Of a stretch of DNA of 64,000 bases, positions 15,431 through 24,715 are shown piece by piece; within the stretch, counting starts at the first letter, position 1, and each line of letters begins with the position of its first letter. The DNA comes from Rudanella lutea DSM 19387 (GTDB lineage: Bacteria > Bacteroidota > Bacteroidia > Cytophagales > Spirosomataceae). The notes under the pieces were generated by a model. That model was not told where the DNA came from. It saw only the letters and a list, made by a program, of their open reading frames with translations, and did no database searches. The stretch is taken from assembly GCF_000383955.1 (NCBI RefSeq), contig NZ_KB913013.1, positions 5,751,844-5,815,843 of the forward strand, read 5' to 3'. The translations under genes and the position numbers were made by a program.

Positions 15431-16691
15431 CGGGGGGCTCCTGGCGGTCGGCCTGCTGGGCGCGGCCTGGGGGCAATCGCCCGCGCCGACCGGGCCGGTT
15501 CCGGTGCTGTCGCTGGATACGGTACTGATTCGGATTGATCAGAACAACCCCCTGCTGAAGCCGTTCGGGAGCCGGGCGGCTGCGGCCCGCGCCTACGCTG
15601 AGGGCGCGCGGAGCTGGATGGCTCCGATGGTGGGCATAGGTACGTTCATGGCTCCCTACCCGGCGCAGATGGTCATGGACGACCGCGACCGGGGTTACGG
15701 CATGGTATCGGTCGAACAAGACATTCCCAACCCGGTCAAACAGCGGGCTACGCGGGTGTATCAGGAATCAAAAGCGGCCGTGGAGGAAGCCGGGCGGGGC
15801 GTCACGCTCAACCGACTCCGGCAGGATGCCAAAGGACTCTATTTCGACTGGCTGGTGCTGGAAAAACGGCGGGGCGTGCTGGCCGAGAACCGGCGCATTC
15901 TGCAAACAATGAAGAAGCTGGCCGACATCCGCTATCCATATCAACAGGGCAGCTTAGGCAACATCTACAAGGCCGAAGGCCGCCTGTATGAGCTGGACAA
16001 TATGGTTACGATGACCGAGGCCGAGATTGCCCGTCGGCGCATTGGGCTGAACACGCTGATGAACCGGCCCACAGGCGACCCGTTGCAGATCGATACCACG
16101 TACCGCCCGGCCCCACCCACGACCGGCCTGCCCACGACAGAAGAAATCGGCAGTCGGCGCAGCGACATTCTGCGCATGGACCGGCAAATCCTGAGTATGC
16201 AGGCGGGCATTGAAGCGCAGCGGGCGCAGGCCCGGCCTGACTTCCGCGTCCGCTTCGACCACATGCAGCCTTTCGCCGGTGTGAAGAGCATGATGCCCAC
16301 GCAGTTTACGCTGATGGGCATGATCTCGATTCCGATTGTGCCGTGGGCCTCGCGGATGTACAAGGCGGAAATCAAAGGGATGCAGCAGGACATCGCGGCT
16401 ATGCGCTACGAACGGGAGGGGATGCTCATCGAAACGCAGGGCATGGTAGCTCAGATGCTCACCGACCTTCAAAACATGCGTACTCAGTTAGAAAACTACG
16501 AACGGCGGGTCATTCCGACGCTTCGGAAGAATTACGACACCCAGCTCATTGCCTACGAGCAGAACAAGGCCGACCTGCCCGTGGTGATCGACGCCTGGGA
16601 GACGCTCAACATGACCCAGATGGATTACCTGACGCGCTTACAGGAGTATTACCGCATGATCGTCCAATATGAACGCGAACTGGAGAAATAA
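15381..16691 (+). CDS. cusC: TolC-family outer-membrane channel (CusC)
   Basis: 436 residues, starting ATG 15381 inside the end of cusA (50-bp overlap). The signal peptide is RLINGGLLAVGLLGAAWG, cleaved before QSPAP. Two outer-membrane-efflux repeats follow, with long helices (VILQ-type pattern MKKLADIRYPYQQGSLGNIYKAEGRLYELD and its repeat near residues 340-430). The C-terminal LQEYYRMIVQYERELEK is typical of Bacteroidota metal TolC proteins. It forms the outer-membrane exit duct for the Cu/Ag pump. It overlaps the next gene by 23 bp, showing tight operon coupling. Confidence 0.88.
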   Translation: MNSRNSVSSTYWKRLINGGLLAVGLLGAAWGQSPAPTGPVPVLSLDTVLIRIDQNNPLLKPFGSRAAAARAYAEGARSWMAPMVGIGTFMAPYPAQMVMDDRDRGYGMVSVEQDIPNPVKQRATRVYQESKAAVEEAGRGVTLNRLRQDAKGLYFDWLVLEKRRGVLAENRRILQTMKKLADIRYPYQQGSLGNIYKAEGRLYELDNMVTMTEAEIARRRIGLNTLMNRPTGDPLQIDTTYRPAPPTTGLPTTEEIGSRRSDILRMDRQILSMQAGIEAQRAQARPDFRVRFDHMQPFAGVKSMMPTQFTLMGMISIPIVPWASRMYKAEIKGMQQDIAAMRYEREGMLIETQGMVAQMLTDLQNMRTQLENYERRVIPTLRKNYDTQLIAYEQNKADLPVVIDAWETLNMTQMDYLTRLQEYYRMIVQYERELEK

Positions 16692-18093
16692 AGCTCTCGG
16701 CGGGTTGCTGGCCATTACGCTGCTGATAGGCTGCAACCGGGGGACAGAAAATAAAGAATCCCAGGCCCCTGCCAATCCAAACGTTGCGGGCCACGAAGGG
16801 CACGGCCACACTTCTACCGAGGAAACGTACACCTGCCCGATGCACCCGCAAATCGTACAGAAGGAGCCGGGTACGTGCCCCATCTGCGGCATGGATCTGG
16901 TGAAAAAGGCCAGCACGGGGGGGGACAGCCTTACGGTGAGCGAAGAACTCAAAGCCCTGCTGCAACCGACTAATTCGGTTGTGGTCGCCAACATGGCCAC
17001 CGTGCAGCCCGAAGCGCGCAGTCTGCCCACGCAGGCCGAAGCCAACGGCCTCGTTACCTACGATACGCGTCGGCTCTACTCCATTCCGGCCCGCTTCGGC
17101 GGACGGATCGAGAAGCTGTACGTGCGCTACCAATATCAGCCAATCCGCAAGGGACAGAAGCTGCTGGAACTTTACAGCCCCGACATCGTGACGGCCCAGC
17201 GCGAACTACTTTACCTGCTCGACGCCGATGCGGGTAATACCGCCCTGATTGCCTCGGCGAAGCAAAAACTCCGGCTGCTGGGCGTAACCGACGCGCAGCT
17301 TGCCGACCTGCAACGTAGCCGAAAGCCCAGCTATTCGCTGGCCGTGTACAGCCCTTACGACGGGTACGTCGTGGAGGAAAACACGATTACGCCTGCCGCA
17401 CCAACGCCTGCTGCCGGAGGTATGGGCGGTGGCGGAGGGGCTGGTATGGGCAGTAGCGGCATGGGGGGTGGAGGGGGCGGGATGACCCCGTCCGCCACCG
17501 ACGAAATCACGTTCAGCCAGCCCGCTCCCCCAACCGGGGGCGGGGCCATCGGTGGTTCACTACTCATTCGGGAGGGGCAATACGTACAGACCGGCCAAAC
17601 TCTGTTTCGGGTCGTAAATCCTGGTCGGTTGTGGGCCGAGTTCCGGCTCTACGCCCGCGATGCAGCCGGCATCAAACCCGGCGATGCGCTGACCGTCTCG
17701 TTTGACCAGACCGGGCAACCGCCCCGACAGGCACGGGTGAATTTCGTGGTACCGTTCATTGAAGGCGGTAGCCCGTTCGTCACCATTCGGGCGTACCTGC
17801 CCGGTAGCAGTAACCTGCGCGTGGGGCAACTGGCCCGCGCTACCATCCGGGGCCGACGGATCGATGCGTTGTGGCTCCCGGCCACGGCGGTGCTCGACCT
17901 CGGCAATCAGCAGGTGGTGTTTATACAGGGCGATACGCCCAATACGTTCCGGCCCGTGCGGGTTGAAACCGGCCCCCGGACGGATGGCTACGTAGCCATT
18001 GCCAGCGGCCTTGATGCCGGGCAGACGGTGGCCCGCAACGCACAGTTTTTAATTGATAGCGAAAGCTTTGTCAACGTGTCTAATGAGAAATAA
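16669..18093 (+). CDS. cusB: CusB-type RND periplasmic adaptor with heavy-metal-binding domain
   Basis: 474 residues. Lipoprotein signal LGGLLAITLLIGC with Cys 22. A Cys-rich heavy-metal-binding motif follows at about 50-85: TYTCPMHPQIVQ then GTCPICGMDL, known from CusB/CzcB relatives and YHS-like domains. The membrane-fusion core follows: barrel-sandwich hybrid halves (YVRYQYQPIRKGQKLLELYSPD and GGSLLIREGQYVQTGQTLFRVV), helical hairpin, and beta-barrel (VRVETGPRTDGYVAIASGLDAGQTV). A low-complexity Gly/Met loop (GGMGGGGGAGMGSSGMGGG) interrupts the second lipoyl half near residues 248-275. It bridges CusA and CusC and passes Cu/Ag to the pump. Overlaps both neighbours. Confidence 0.9.
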   Translation: MNANWRNKALGGLLAITLLIGCNRGTENKESQAPANPNVAGHEGHGHTSTEETYTCPMHPQIVQKEPGTCPICGMDLVKKASTGGDSLTVSEELKALLQPTNSVVVANMATVQPEARSLPTQAEANGLVTYDTRRLYSIPARFGGRIEKLYVRYQYQPIRKGQKLLELYSPDIVTAQRELLYLLDADAGNTALIASAKQKLRLLGVTDAQLADLQRSRKPSYSLAVYSPYDGYVVEENTITPAAPTPAAGGMGGGGGAGMGSSGMGGGGGGMTPSATDEITFSQPAPPTGGGAIGGSLLIREGQYVQTGQTLFRVVNPGRLWAEFRLYARDAAGIKPGDALTVSFDQTGQPPRQARVNFVVPFIEGGSPFVTIRAYLPGSSNLRVGQLARATIRGRRIDALWLPATAVLDLGNQQVVFIQGDTPNTFRPVRVETGPRTDGYVAIASGLDAGQTVARNAQFLIDSESFVNVSNEK

Positions 18094-19897
18094 CGTCATA
18101 CTTAACCGATGGCTATACGGAGCGTTAACCGGGCTGATGCTGCTTGGGGCAGCTTGTCGGCAAAGGGGGAGCGAGACCACCCAACAGGCCGATTCAACTG
18201 CCGTAGCCAGGAGCGACCACGATCATAGCGGCCATAATCACGAAACAGGCGAGGGTGGGCAAACGACCTATACCTGCCCGATGCACCCACAAATTGTGCA
18301 GGATAAACCGGGTACGTGTCCTATCTGTGGCATGGACCTGGTGCCGGTGGTAAAAACCGGTGAGGCAGCCAGCGAAATCATGTTGAGCGAAAGCCAGATG
18401 CAGCTTGCCAACGTGGTGGTGCAGCCAGTAGCGTCGGGTAGCATCGGCAACAGCACCGTGCTGAACGCCCGCTTAGCCGCCAACGAGCAGCTCACCGACG
18501 TCATCAGCAGCCGGGTAGCCGGGCGCATCGAACGCTTATACGTTAAGGAGACCGGTCAGGCAGTCCGCAAAGGGCAGGTTCTGTACGAAATCTACAGCGA
18601 GCCTTTGCTGACGCAACAGCAGGAGTACCTACTGGCCCTTCGGCAGGCGGAGGAGTTGAAGGAACCCCGTTACGACGACTTCCGAAGGGCTGCCGAACAG
18701 AAGCTACGGCTCTACGGCATGACTCCCGAACAAATCGTGCAGTTGGCCCGCACCAAAACGGTGCAGCCGCGCATCCCGTTTGTAGCCCCGGCAGGCGGTA
18801 CCGTTACCGAAATTGCCGCCAGTGAGGGCCAGTACGTGGGCGAAGGAACCTTGCTGTACCGGCTGGTGAACCTAAGCCAGCTTTGGGTTGAAGCTGAACT
18901 ATACGCCGGTGAAGCCCGGTACGTGAAGGTTGGCGATCAGGTGCCGGTGGACGTGGTGGGCAGCGAGGGGCAGCGGCTATCCGCGCGGGTAGCGTTTATC
19001 AACCCCGAGTACCGGGCCGGAAGCCAGGTGCTGGTGATGCGGGCTGTACTTCCGAATCCCGGTGGGCGGTTCCAGCCCGGTCAGCAGGCGCGGGTACTGC
19101 TCCGGCACGGCGTACAGCGGGGGCTGATGCTACCCGTCGATGCCGTCGTGCGGGCGGGCGGGGGAGCCGTGGTGTTCGTGCAGAAGGGCCCCGGTACATT
19201 TCAGCCGCGCCGGGTACAAACCGGCACTGAAACCGACCAGCAGGTTGCCATCACGAGCGGGCTGACGGGCGACGAGTCGGTGGCCATGTCCGGGGCGTAC
19301 CTGCTCTACAGCGAGCTGATTTTAAAGAAAGGCATTAACCCCATCACGGCTGATTTAAGCGAAGGGGTTAAATCTACCGCAAACACGGAAGCCAATCCGA
19401 CACCGGCCCCGAGAGCGGAAGCATCGGCTACGCCCCAATCGCATGGTGCACCGGATGCGTTTAAGAAGCAGCTAACGGGTGTGTATGAAGCGTCGCTGAA
19501 ACTGACCGAAGCGTTGGTAGCGTCTAACCCGTCTGGGGCCAAAGCCGCAGCCACTGGCGTTGAAAAAGCTCTCACCGGCGTGGATATGCTATTACTGAAA
19601 GGAAAAGCCCACACGGACTGGATGACGTACCTGAACGCCATGAATGGAGCTTTGAAAACCCTGCGTAGCGCAAACGATCTCGACAAACAACGTACTGCCT
19701 ACGCCGGGTTTGAAGACGCGCTATACCGTAGCGTCAAGGCATTCGGCGTAACGGACAAACCCATCTACCGGCAGTACTGCCCGATGGCCCTGAACAACAA
19801 GGGCAGTTACTGGCTCAGCGACAAAAAACCGATTCGCAACCCCTATTTTGGCGATCAGATGCTGACCTGTGGAGAAACCAAGGAGGAGATTCGCTAA
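18083..19897 (+). CDS. Second CusB-type adaptor with C-terminal DUF3347 domain
   Basis: 604 residues from ATG 18083, overlapping the previous stop (AATGAGAAATAA). Lipoprotein signal LYGALTGLMLLGAAC. As in the first adaptor, a TYTCPMHPQIVQ...CPICGMDL metal motif comes first, then a full membrane-fusion core with SRVAGRIERLYVKETGQAVRKG and AAGGTVTEIAA-like halves. After a Thr/Pro/Ala linker (TANTEANPTPAPRAEAS), residues about 465-604 form a DUF3347 domain ending YCPMALNNKG...GDQMLTCGETKEEIR. RND pumps use six adaptors per trimer, so two adaptor genes could give a mixed ring; that is inference. It is the last gene of the cus operon, closed by a hairpin. Confidence 0.9.
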   Translation: MRNNVILNRWLYGALTGLMLLGAACRQRGSETTQQADSTAVARSDHDHSGHNHETGEGGQTTYTCPMHPQIVQDKPGTCPICGMDLVPVVKTGEAASEIMLSESQMQLANVVVQPVASGSIGNSTVLNARLAANEQLTDVISSRVAGRIERLYVKETGQAVRKGQVLYEIYSEPLLTQQQEYLLALRQAEELKEPRYDDFRRAAEQKLRLYGMTPEQIVQLARTKTVQPRIPFVAPAGGTVTEIAASEGQYVGEGTLLYRLVNLSQLWVEAELYAGEARYVKVGDQVPVDVVGSEGQRLSARVAFINPEYRAGSQVLVMRAVLPNPGGRFQPGQQARVLLRHGVQRGLMLPVDAVVRAGGGAVVFVQKGPGTFQPRRVQTGTETDQQVAITSGLTGDESVAMSGAYLLYSELILKKGINPITADLSEGVKSTANTEANPTPAPRAEASATPQSHGAPDAFKKQLTGVYEASLKLTEALVASNPSGAKAAATGVEKALTGVDMLLLKGKAHTDWMTYLNAMNGALKTLRSANDLDKQRTAYAGFEDALYRSVKAFGVTDKPIYRQYCPMALNNKGSYWLSDKKPIRNPYFGDQMLTCGETKEEIR

Positions 19898-19921
19898 ATT
19901 ATAGTTGGGTTCACTTGGTAT

Positions 19922-19962
19922 GAGCACGGCGGCAACCCTTGAAAATGGTTTCCGCCGTGCTC
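19922..19962 (+). terminator. Terminator of the cus operon
   Basis: Stem GAGCACGGCGG (19922-19932) with CCGCCGTGCTC (19952-19962), with an inner AACC/GGTT pair, followed by ATTTTAG. It lies 25 bp after the stop of the second adaptor gene. The rest of the 247-bp gap to 20145 is AT-rich and probably holds the Pycsar promoter (TAACTTTT near 20089 inside an AACTTTT/AAAAGTT repeat). Confidence 0.75.
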
Positions 19963-20144
19963 ATTTTAGAGCTACATGCGTCTGTGCAATTCGGTAGAAA
20001 TACTTAACATAAAACGCCCACTTTCAGTCCGGGGGTGCTTTGAAAAAGGTAGTGTTCAGCATGTCGGAGTAAATATGTATAATGGCTGTAACTTTTTTAT
20101 CGCAAAAGTTTGTTACAAAGATTGTCAGTTAATCCACGTAGCCT

Positions 20145-20915
20145 ATGCCAAACCTTGCTCATGTTCAGGCACTTCATAAGCGGTACAAGCCACAAAGCGA
20201 GATTGCTAAGTTAGGTGATGTGTCATCCTTTCTACTCAAGGAATCGCTTAATCCAGACCGTTTAGAAAAAGCGTTTCTTACTATTTCGAACCGATTAGGG
20301 CCAGAGTTTGAGACCTATTTTGATATGGGTTCCGACGCAGATGTTGCTTTGCTGTTCATTGATATCTGCTCGTTCTCAACCCGGTACGCACAACTTTCTT
20401 CGGAGGATTTATCTACTTTTTTAGATGCTTACTATGAACGATTAATTCCAATCATCTACGAACATGGAGGTGAAATTGACCGAATCATGGGCGATGGTAT
20501 TATTGCAATTTTCGGGCCTCCATTCCTTAAGCCCACTACAAGTAATGCTATTATCAAAGCGTTAGCGTGTTCATTAAAAACTATTGTTCTGACAACCAAT
20601 ACGAAGTTTTTTTCCAAAATCGCTTTACACGCTGGTAAGATTCGATACTACCGCAATAAGAGTACACAATATCCTGAGTACACAATCATTGGTAAGCCGG
20701 TCACCGAACTCTACAGACTTGAATCGATTTCGTGTGACAACTCAATTACGTATTACAGTGGATCATTAGTTGACCAGAGCATAGAGCATCTTATAGAGAT
20801 AGGAAAGCTGCCGGTTTACAACCATCGTAATTGGATATGTACGGGCAGCCAACCAATTATTTCAAGTTTAAAAGGAGTTGACTTCAATCACATTAAGCAC
20901 ATTCAACATTTATGA
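20145..20915 (+). CDS. Class III nucleotide cyclase-like protein, first of two in a Pycsar operon
   Basis: 256 residues. A class III cyclase catalytic domain spans about 62-200. Both metal-binding Asp are kept: D73 in LLFIDICSFST and D117 in RIMGDGIIAIFG. The transition-state segment reads IIGKPVTELYRLE, where the usual Asn is replaced by Thr187 while Arg191 is present. It has no transmembrane helix and no obvious C-terminal sensor domain. Its stop overlaps the next cyclase by ATGA, so the two are translationally coupled. Class III cyclases act as dimers with composite active sites, so this one may pair with the downstream PycC-like enzyme. The genes are visibly AT-richer than the copper genes on either side, a sign of separate acquisition. 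Confidence 0.78.
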   Translation: MPNLAHVQALHKRYKPQSEIAKLGDVSSFLLKESLNPDRLEKAFLTISNRLGPEFETYFDMGSDADVALLFIDICSFSTRYAQLSSEDLSTFLDAYYERLIPIIYEHGGEIDRIMGDGIIAIFGPPFLKPTTSNAIIKALACSLKTIVLTTNTKFFSKIALHAGKIRYYRNKSTQYPEYTIIGKPVTELYRLESISCDNSITYYSGSLVDQSIEHLIEIGKLPVYNHRNWICTGSQPIISSLKGVDFNHIKHIQHL

Positions 20916-21910
20916 GCGCAAAAGATGCTGTCATTGAAATATCCAGCGATGTTGCAGACATAATCAATACAGGGTTTCAGTTTACTGTCTCAAACACGAA
21001 AAGTGTCCCCAGTTTTGATGACGATGATTTAACGTTCGAATATGGAGAGACCAAGCGCGCCAAGCAGATCGAAACTTGCGTTCTATACATCGACATACGT
21101 AATTCGACACAGATTAGCCTCACGCACAAACACCATCCGGAATTCTTAGGGCGGCTCTATGTTGCCTTCACGAAAGGAATGATGAAGGCTGCCGAGTATC
21201 ATGGCGGAAGAGTGAGGAATATTATTGGCGACCGAATCATGGTTGTTTTTCCTAAAGAAGCCTGTTTCACTTCGGCGGTTCACTGTGCAATTACCATGAA
21301 TATGGTCGCTCAGGATATTAACCGGCAATTCCCTACGATCACGTTCAAATGCGGCATCGGTATTGATTACGGGCAGATGCTTGTTCTAAAAACAGGACTG
21401 TATCGCAGAGGGGAAGAACGTAACTCAACACGTAACTTGGTCTGGCTGGGGCAACCGGCAAACATTGCCTCGAAATTAACGGATTTGGCAAACAAGGACA
21501 TCAAGGAATCCAAGGTCAAAGTTGCCTATAAAGCCATTCAGTCTTTTTTGGGAAGAGGTTTGTTGGGCTACGGCTATACCTCCCCAACACTTGGCAAGTT
21601 ACTCCAATCCCCAAAGCCGATTCCGGAAAAGGTTGAGAAGGAATTTACAACGGATGAGTTTGTTAGAAATCTATGGTGGTCAGATGCATACAGTAAACTA
21701 AATCATCTTCCTGGCGAATTGGAAAGTTTCGGAATATTGGAAATAAAAACCACGACAAAGTCTATTCTTATCACAGAATCTGTTTATAATGGGTATAAAG
21801 CTCATAATACCGGAGCAAACGACATTATTAAAGGCTGGTGGACACCTCAGCAAGTCAAGATTCCGAATTTTAGCGGTAAAGTGTACGGTGCAAGTCTTGT
21901 TTGGGTATAA
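20912..21910 (+). CDS. Pycsar uridylate/cytidylate cyclase (PycC-like) with AGS-C-type C-terminus
   Basis: 332 residues. The cyclase domain at about 50-215 has both metal Asp (D61 in VLYIDIRNST, D107 in RNIIGDRIMVVF). The second motif LVWLGQPANIASKLTDLA (Asn184, Lys188) is the form I recall for Pycsar cyclases rather than for ordinary adenylate cyclases (N...AARLE). Residues about 235-332 (FVRNLWWSDAYSKLNH, GANDIIKGWWTPQQV) match an AGS-C-like C-terminal sensor domain. Pycsar enzymes make cUMP or cCMP on phage infection. The base specificity cannot be read here. It overlaps the upstream cyclase gene by 4 bp; its stop lies 14 bp before the effector ATG. Confidence 0.85.
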   Translation: MSAKDAVIEISSDVADIINTGFQFTVSNTKSVPSFDDDDLTFEYGETKRAKQIETCVLYIDIRNSTQISLTHKHHPEFLGRLYVAFTKGMMKAAEYHGGRVRNIIGDRIMVVFPKEACFTSAVHCAITMNMVAQDINRQFPTITFKCGIGIDYGQMLVLKTGLYRRGEERNSTRNLVWLGQPANIASKLTDLANKDIKESKVKVAYKAIQSFLGRGLLGYGYTSPTLGKLLQSPKPIPEKVEKEFTTDEFVRNLWWSDAYSKLNHLPGELESFGILEIKTTTKSILITESVYNGYKAHNTGANDIIKGWWTPQQVKIPNFSGKVYGASLVWV

Positions 21911-21924
21911 TCAGTATTGCAATT

Positions 21925-22467
21925 ATGAATTACATGAGTGACGACTTGAAAATTATTTTCGCCAACGTGAATGATTGGTTGAAATACGCTGAAACAAAGA
22001 ATGCTACATTAACTGCATTCAACGGAGCCGCTATCTTCGGGCTACTACAAGCCTGGCATATCCTGCCTCACGAAATTGTTACTGTCAACGTTCTGCTGCT
22101 GGCGACATCAAGCCTACTCGCCATCATATCATTTACTCCTCAGCTTTCCACCATCCTGAAATCCTCAAAAATAAGTGTTCAAGACTGGCCCCGTGCGAAG
22201 ACGAGCATCAACATACTGTTTTTTGGGGATGTATCTAAGCTTTCCACCTCTCAGTTTATCGAACTGTATGGTGAACTGACCCAGCAACCCGTTCCTTACC
22301 AGCCCTCCCCAATGGACCTGAACGTTATCAATCAGATACTTGTAAACTCAGGAATTGCTTTAAACAAACATCGTTGGTTTAAAACTGCGGTACGCATCTC
22401 AATTATTACTATTCTGTTGAACTTGCTCTATGGCTCCCATTTAATTTTCGATTGGTTGAAGCTGTGA
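21925..22467 (+). CDS. Pycsar membrane effector (PycTM-like)
   Basis: About 180 residues from ATG 21925 (ATG 21934 is also possible). The N-terminal pattern FANVNDWLKYAETKNATLTAFNGAAIFGLL is the signature I recognise for Pycsar system effector/PycTM proteins. Hydrophobic segments lie at about 25-45, 50-70 (NVLLLATSSLLAIISF) and 155-178 (ISIITILLNLLYGSHLIF). In known Pycsar systems cyclic pyrimidine nucleotide binding opens or clusters the membrane protein and kills the infected cell. Last gene of the operon; it converges on the CopB ATPase gene with a 9-bp gap and no visible terminator. Confidence 0.85.
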   Translation: MNYMSDDLKIIFANVNDWLKYAETKNATLTAFNGAAIFGLLQAWHILPHEIVTVNVLLLATSSLLAIISFTPQLSTILKSSKISVQDWPRAKTSINILFFGDVSKLSTSQFIELYGELTQQPVPYQPSPMDLNVINQILVNSGIALNKHRWFKTAVRISIITILLNLLYGSHLIFDWLKL

Positions 22468-22476
22468 GCTACACAA

Positions 22477-24609
22477 TTACTTCATACTCCGCTTCAGCAA
22501 CTGCGCGTTCAACGCCACGATCACCGTGCTGGCACTCATCAGTACCGCGCCGATGGCCGGGCTGAGAACAAAATTGGGATATAGCACCCCGGCTGCCAGA
22601 GGAATAGCGATTACATTATACCCTGTTGCCCAAAACAGGTTTTGAATCATTTTACGGTAAGTAGCCCGGCCAAATTCAACTAAATTGGTGATGTCGGTGG
22701 GCTTGCTGTTGACGAGGATGATGTCGGCGGTCTCGGCAGCGACATCGGTACTAGACCCGACGGCAATACCCACGTTGGCCTGAGCCAGCGCGGGGGCATC
22801 ATTTACCCCGTCGCCGGTCATAGCCACAAACTGGCCTTGCCGTTGCAAGTCCTTCACTATGTTCACTTTCTGGTCGGGCAAAACTTCGGCATAGACGCCG
22901 TCTAACCCTAACTTTTTCGCTACCGCATCTGCTACCTTCTGGTTATCGCCGGTGGCCATGTAGACCTTGATACCCGCCTGCTGCAATCGCCGAGCCGCTT
23001 CTCTGGAATCTTCCCGAATCCTGTCGGCCAGCGCAACGTAGCCCGCCAACTGCTCGTTGATCAGCACAAAAACTACGGTCTCGGCTTCACTGCCGTAAGC
23101 ATCCTGGGGTAGTTGGATACCTTTTTCCTGTAAGTAGCGCGGGCTGACGATACGTACCGTTGCCCCATCGACGGTGGCCGATACGCCTTTGCCCGTAATT
23201 GACTGGAAATCGCTGACCTCCGGCAGGTGAAGCCCGCGTTTATTGGCTTCCCGGACAATGCCCTGGGCAATGGGGTGCTGAGACTGCTGTTCGAGGGCTG
23301 CTGCCGTGCTGAGCAGAGCCGTTTTATCCAGACCGGGCTGGAGCACGCTCATGCGCGTAACGCCAAACTCACCCTCGGTTAGCGTACCGGTTTTATCAAA
23401 CACCATTGCGGTGATTTTTCGAGATTCCTCAAAAGCAGTGCGGTTTCGGATGAGCAGCCCCTTCTGCGCGGAAATGGCCGTTGAGATAGCCACCACCAGC
23501 GGAATAGCCACACCCAGTGCGTGGGGGCAGGCCGTAACCATCACCGTTACCATCCGTTCGATGGCAAACGACGGTTCTTTACCGACTGCTAACCAGACGA
23601 TGAGCGTTAGTACACCCACTGTGAGTGAGATTAGGGTTAACCAGCCAGCAGCCCGGTCGGCCAGCGTCTGCGTTTGTGATTTGGCATTCTGAGCCTCTTC
23701 CACCATGCGAACGACTTTATTGAGGTAGCTATCCTCACCCTTATGCGTTACCCGAACCGTCAGCGACCCTTCACCGTTAACGGCCCCTGCGATCACACTG
23801 TCCCGCTGTTTTTTCTCGACCGGCACACTCTCGCCCGTTAGCATACTTTCGTTTACCGCGCTGCCGCCTTCGATCACCTCACCGTCCGTCGGAATGCGCT
23901 CACCGGGACGAATTAGTACCACATCGCCGACCGAGAGGACATCCACCTTCACGTCCTTCACGGTGCCACCCTCTACCTTGTGCGCTTCGGCCGGCAGCAT
24001 CTGCACGATCAGTTCGAGCGACCGCGATGCACCCGCCACCGACTTCATCTCCAGGTAGTGGCCCAGCAGCATGATGTCGATTAATGTAGCCAGTTCCCAA
24101 AAGAAGTCCATTCCGTGCAGCCAGCCTACCGACACGGCCACACTATAGACATAAGCCGCCGTGATGGCCACGGCGACGAGCGTCATCATGCCCGGTCTGG
24201 ATGGACCGGGCTGACGGGTTCGTAACTCGCCTACCATGCCCGTCAGGAATGGCCATCCTCCGTACACGTAGATGATGGTCGCCAGCACGACCACGAGCGG
24301 CTCCCGGTAGGGAAAGTCCAGTTGATAACCCGCTACGTCCTGAAACATCATCGACAGCGCCACGACCGGCACCGATAGCACCAGACAAATCCAGAACCGG
24401 CGCAGGAAGTCGGCAATCATAGCCCCGTGATCATGCCCGGCGTGACCATGTTTCTGTTTCATGCCTGTGCTTCCCTGATACGCCCGATGATTCACTGGGC
24501 CGCTATGCCCATCATGGCCGATATGCTGTAGTGCCCGGGCGACGCTTCGCTGCTTCTCGGCGGGTGGTTCCGGCTTATGGTGGTCGGGGTGGTGGTGATG
24601 GTGTTCCAT
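22477..24609 (-). CDS. copB: CopB-type copper/silver P-type ATPase (CPH motif)
   Basis: 710 residues. Start chosen at ATG 24609 (MEHHHHHPDHHKPEPP); the longer open frame to 24768 is promoter DNA. The N-terminus is a His-rich tail in place of HMA domains, typical of the CopB (P1B-3) group. Landmarks: TGES near 258, the intramembrane CPHALG near 360, DKTGTLTEG near 403, and MTGDGVNDAPAL toward the end. It exports copper or silver from the cytosol to the periplasm. It is transcribed divergently from the second HMA-AraC regulator gene; the shared 236-bp intergenic region contains a copper-type element for that gene and a 10-bp inverted repeat around this gene's likely promoter. Confidence 0.93.
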   Translation of the reverse strand: MEHHHHHPDHHKPEPPAEKQRSVARALQHIGHDGHSGPVNHRAYQGSTGMKQKHGHAGHDHGAMIADFLRRFWICLVLSVPVVALSMMFQDVAGYQLDFPYREPLVVVLATIIYVYGGWPFLTGMVGELRTRQPGPSRPGMMTLVAVAITAAYVYSVAVSVGWLHGMDFFWELATLIDIMLLGHYLEMKSVAGASRSLELIVQMLPAEAHKVEGGTVKDVKVDVLSVGDVVLIRPGERIPTDGEVIEGGSAVNESMLTGESVPVEKKQRDSVIAGAVNGEGSLTVRVTHKGEDSYLNKVVRMVEEAQNAKSQTQTLADRAAGWLTLISLTVGVLTLIVWLAVGKEPSFAIERMVTVMVTACPHALGVAIPLVVAISTAISAQKGLLIRNRTAFEESRKITAMVFDKTGTLTEGEFGVTRMSVLQPGLDKTALLSTAAALEQQSQHPIAQGIVREANKRGLHLPEVSDFQSITGKGVSATVDGATVRIVSPRYLQEKGIQLPQDAYGSEAETVVFVLINEQLAGYVALADRIREDSREAARRLQQAGIKVYMATGDNQKVADAVAKKLGLDGVYAEVLPDQKVNIVKDLQRQGQFVAMTGDGVNDAPALAQANVGIAVGSSTDVAAETADIILVNSKPTDITNLVEFGRATYRKMIQNLFWATGYNVIAIPLAAGVLYPNFVLSPAIGAVLMSASTVIVALNAQLLKRSMK

Positions 24610-24613
24610 ACCC

Positions 24614-24670
24614 GTTGGCTGTTTAGTTAAACGCTTAAAGTAGAAAGGCTTTTTGAGCTTAACAGCCAAC
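24614..24670 (-). promoter_or_regulatory. Inverted repeat flanking a likely copB promoter
   Basis: GTTGGCTGTT (24614-24623) and AACAGCCAAC (24661-24670) form a perfect 10-bp inverted repeat with a 37-bp spacer. Between them, on the minus strand, lies TACTTTAA (24635-24642), close to the TAnnTTTG -7 box. The first arm lies just upstream of the copB start at 24609. Possible two-site operator; function is inference. Confidence 0.35.
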
Positions 24671-24715
24671 TCGGTGAAATGGAGCGTTCTACAAAAATTC
24701 TGCAACAGTACGGCC

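Noticed and set aside
19976-20179. 67-codon ORF before the first cyclase gene
   Set aside because: It overlaps the start of the cyclase gene, has an unlikely Cys-rich composition and lies in AT-rich promoter DNA.
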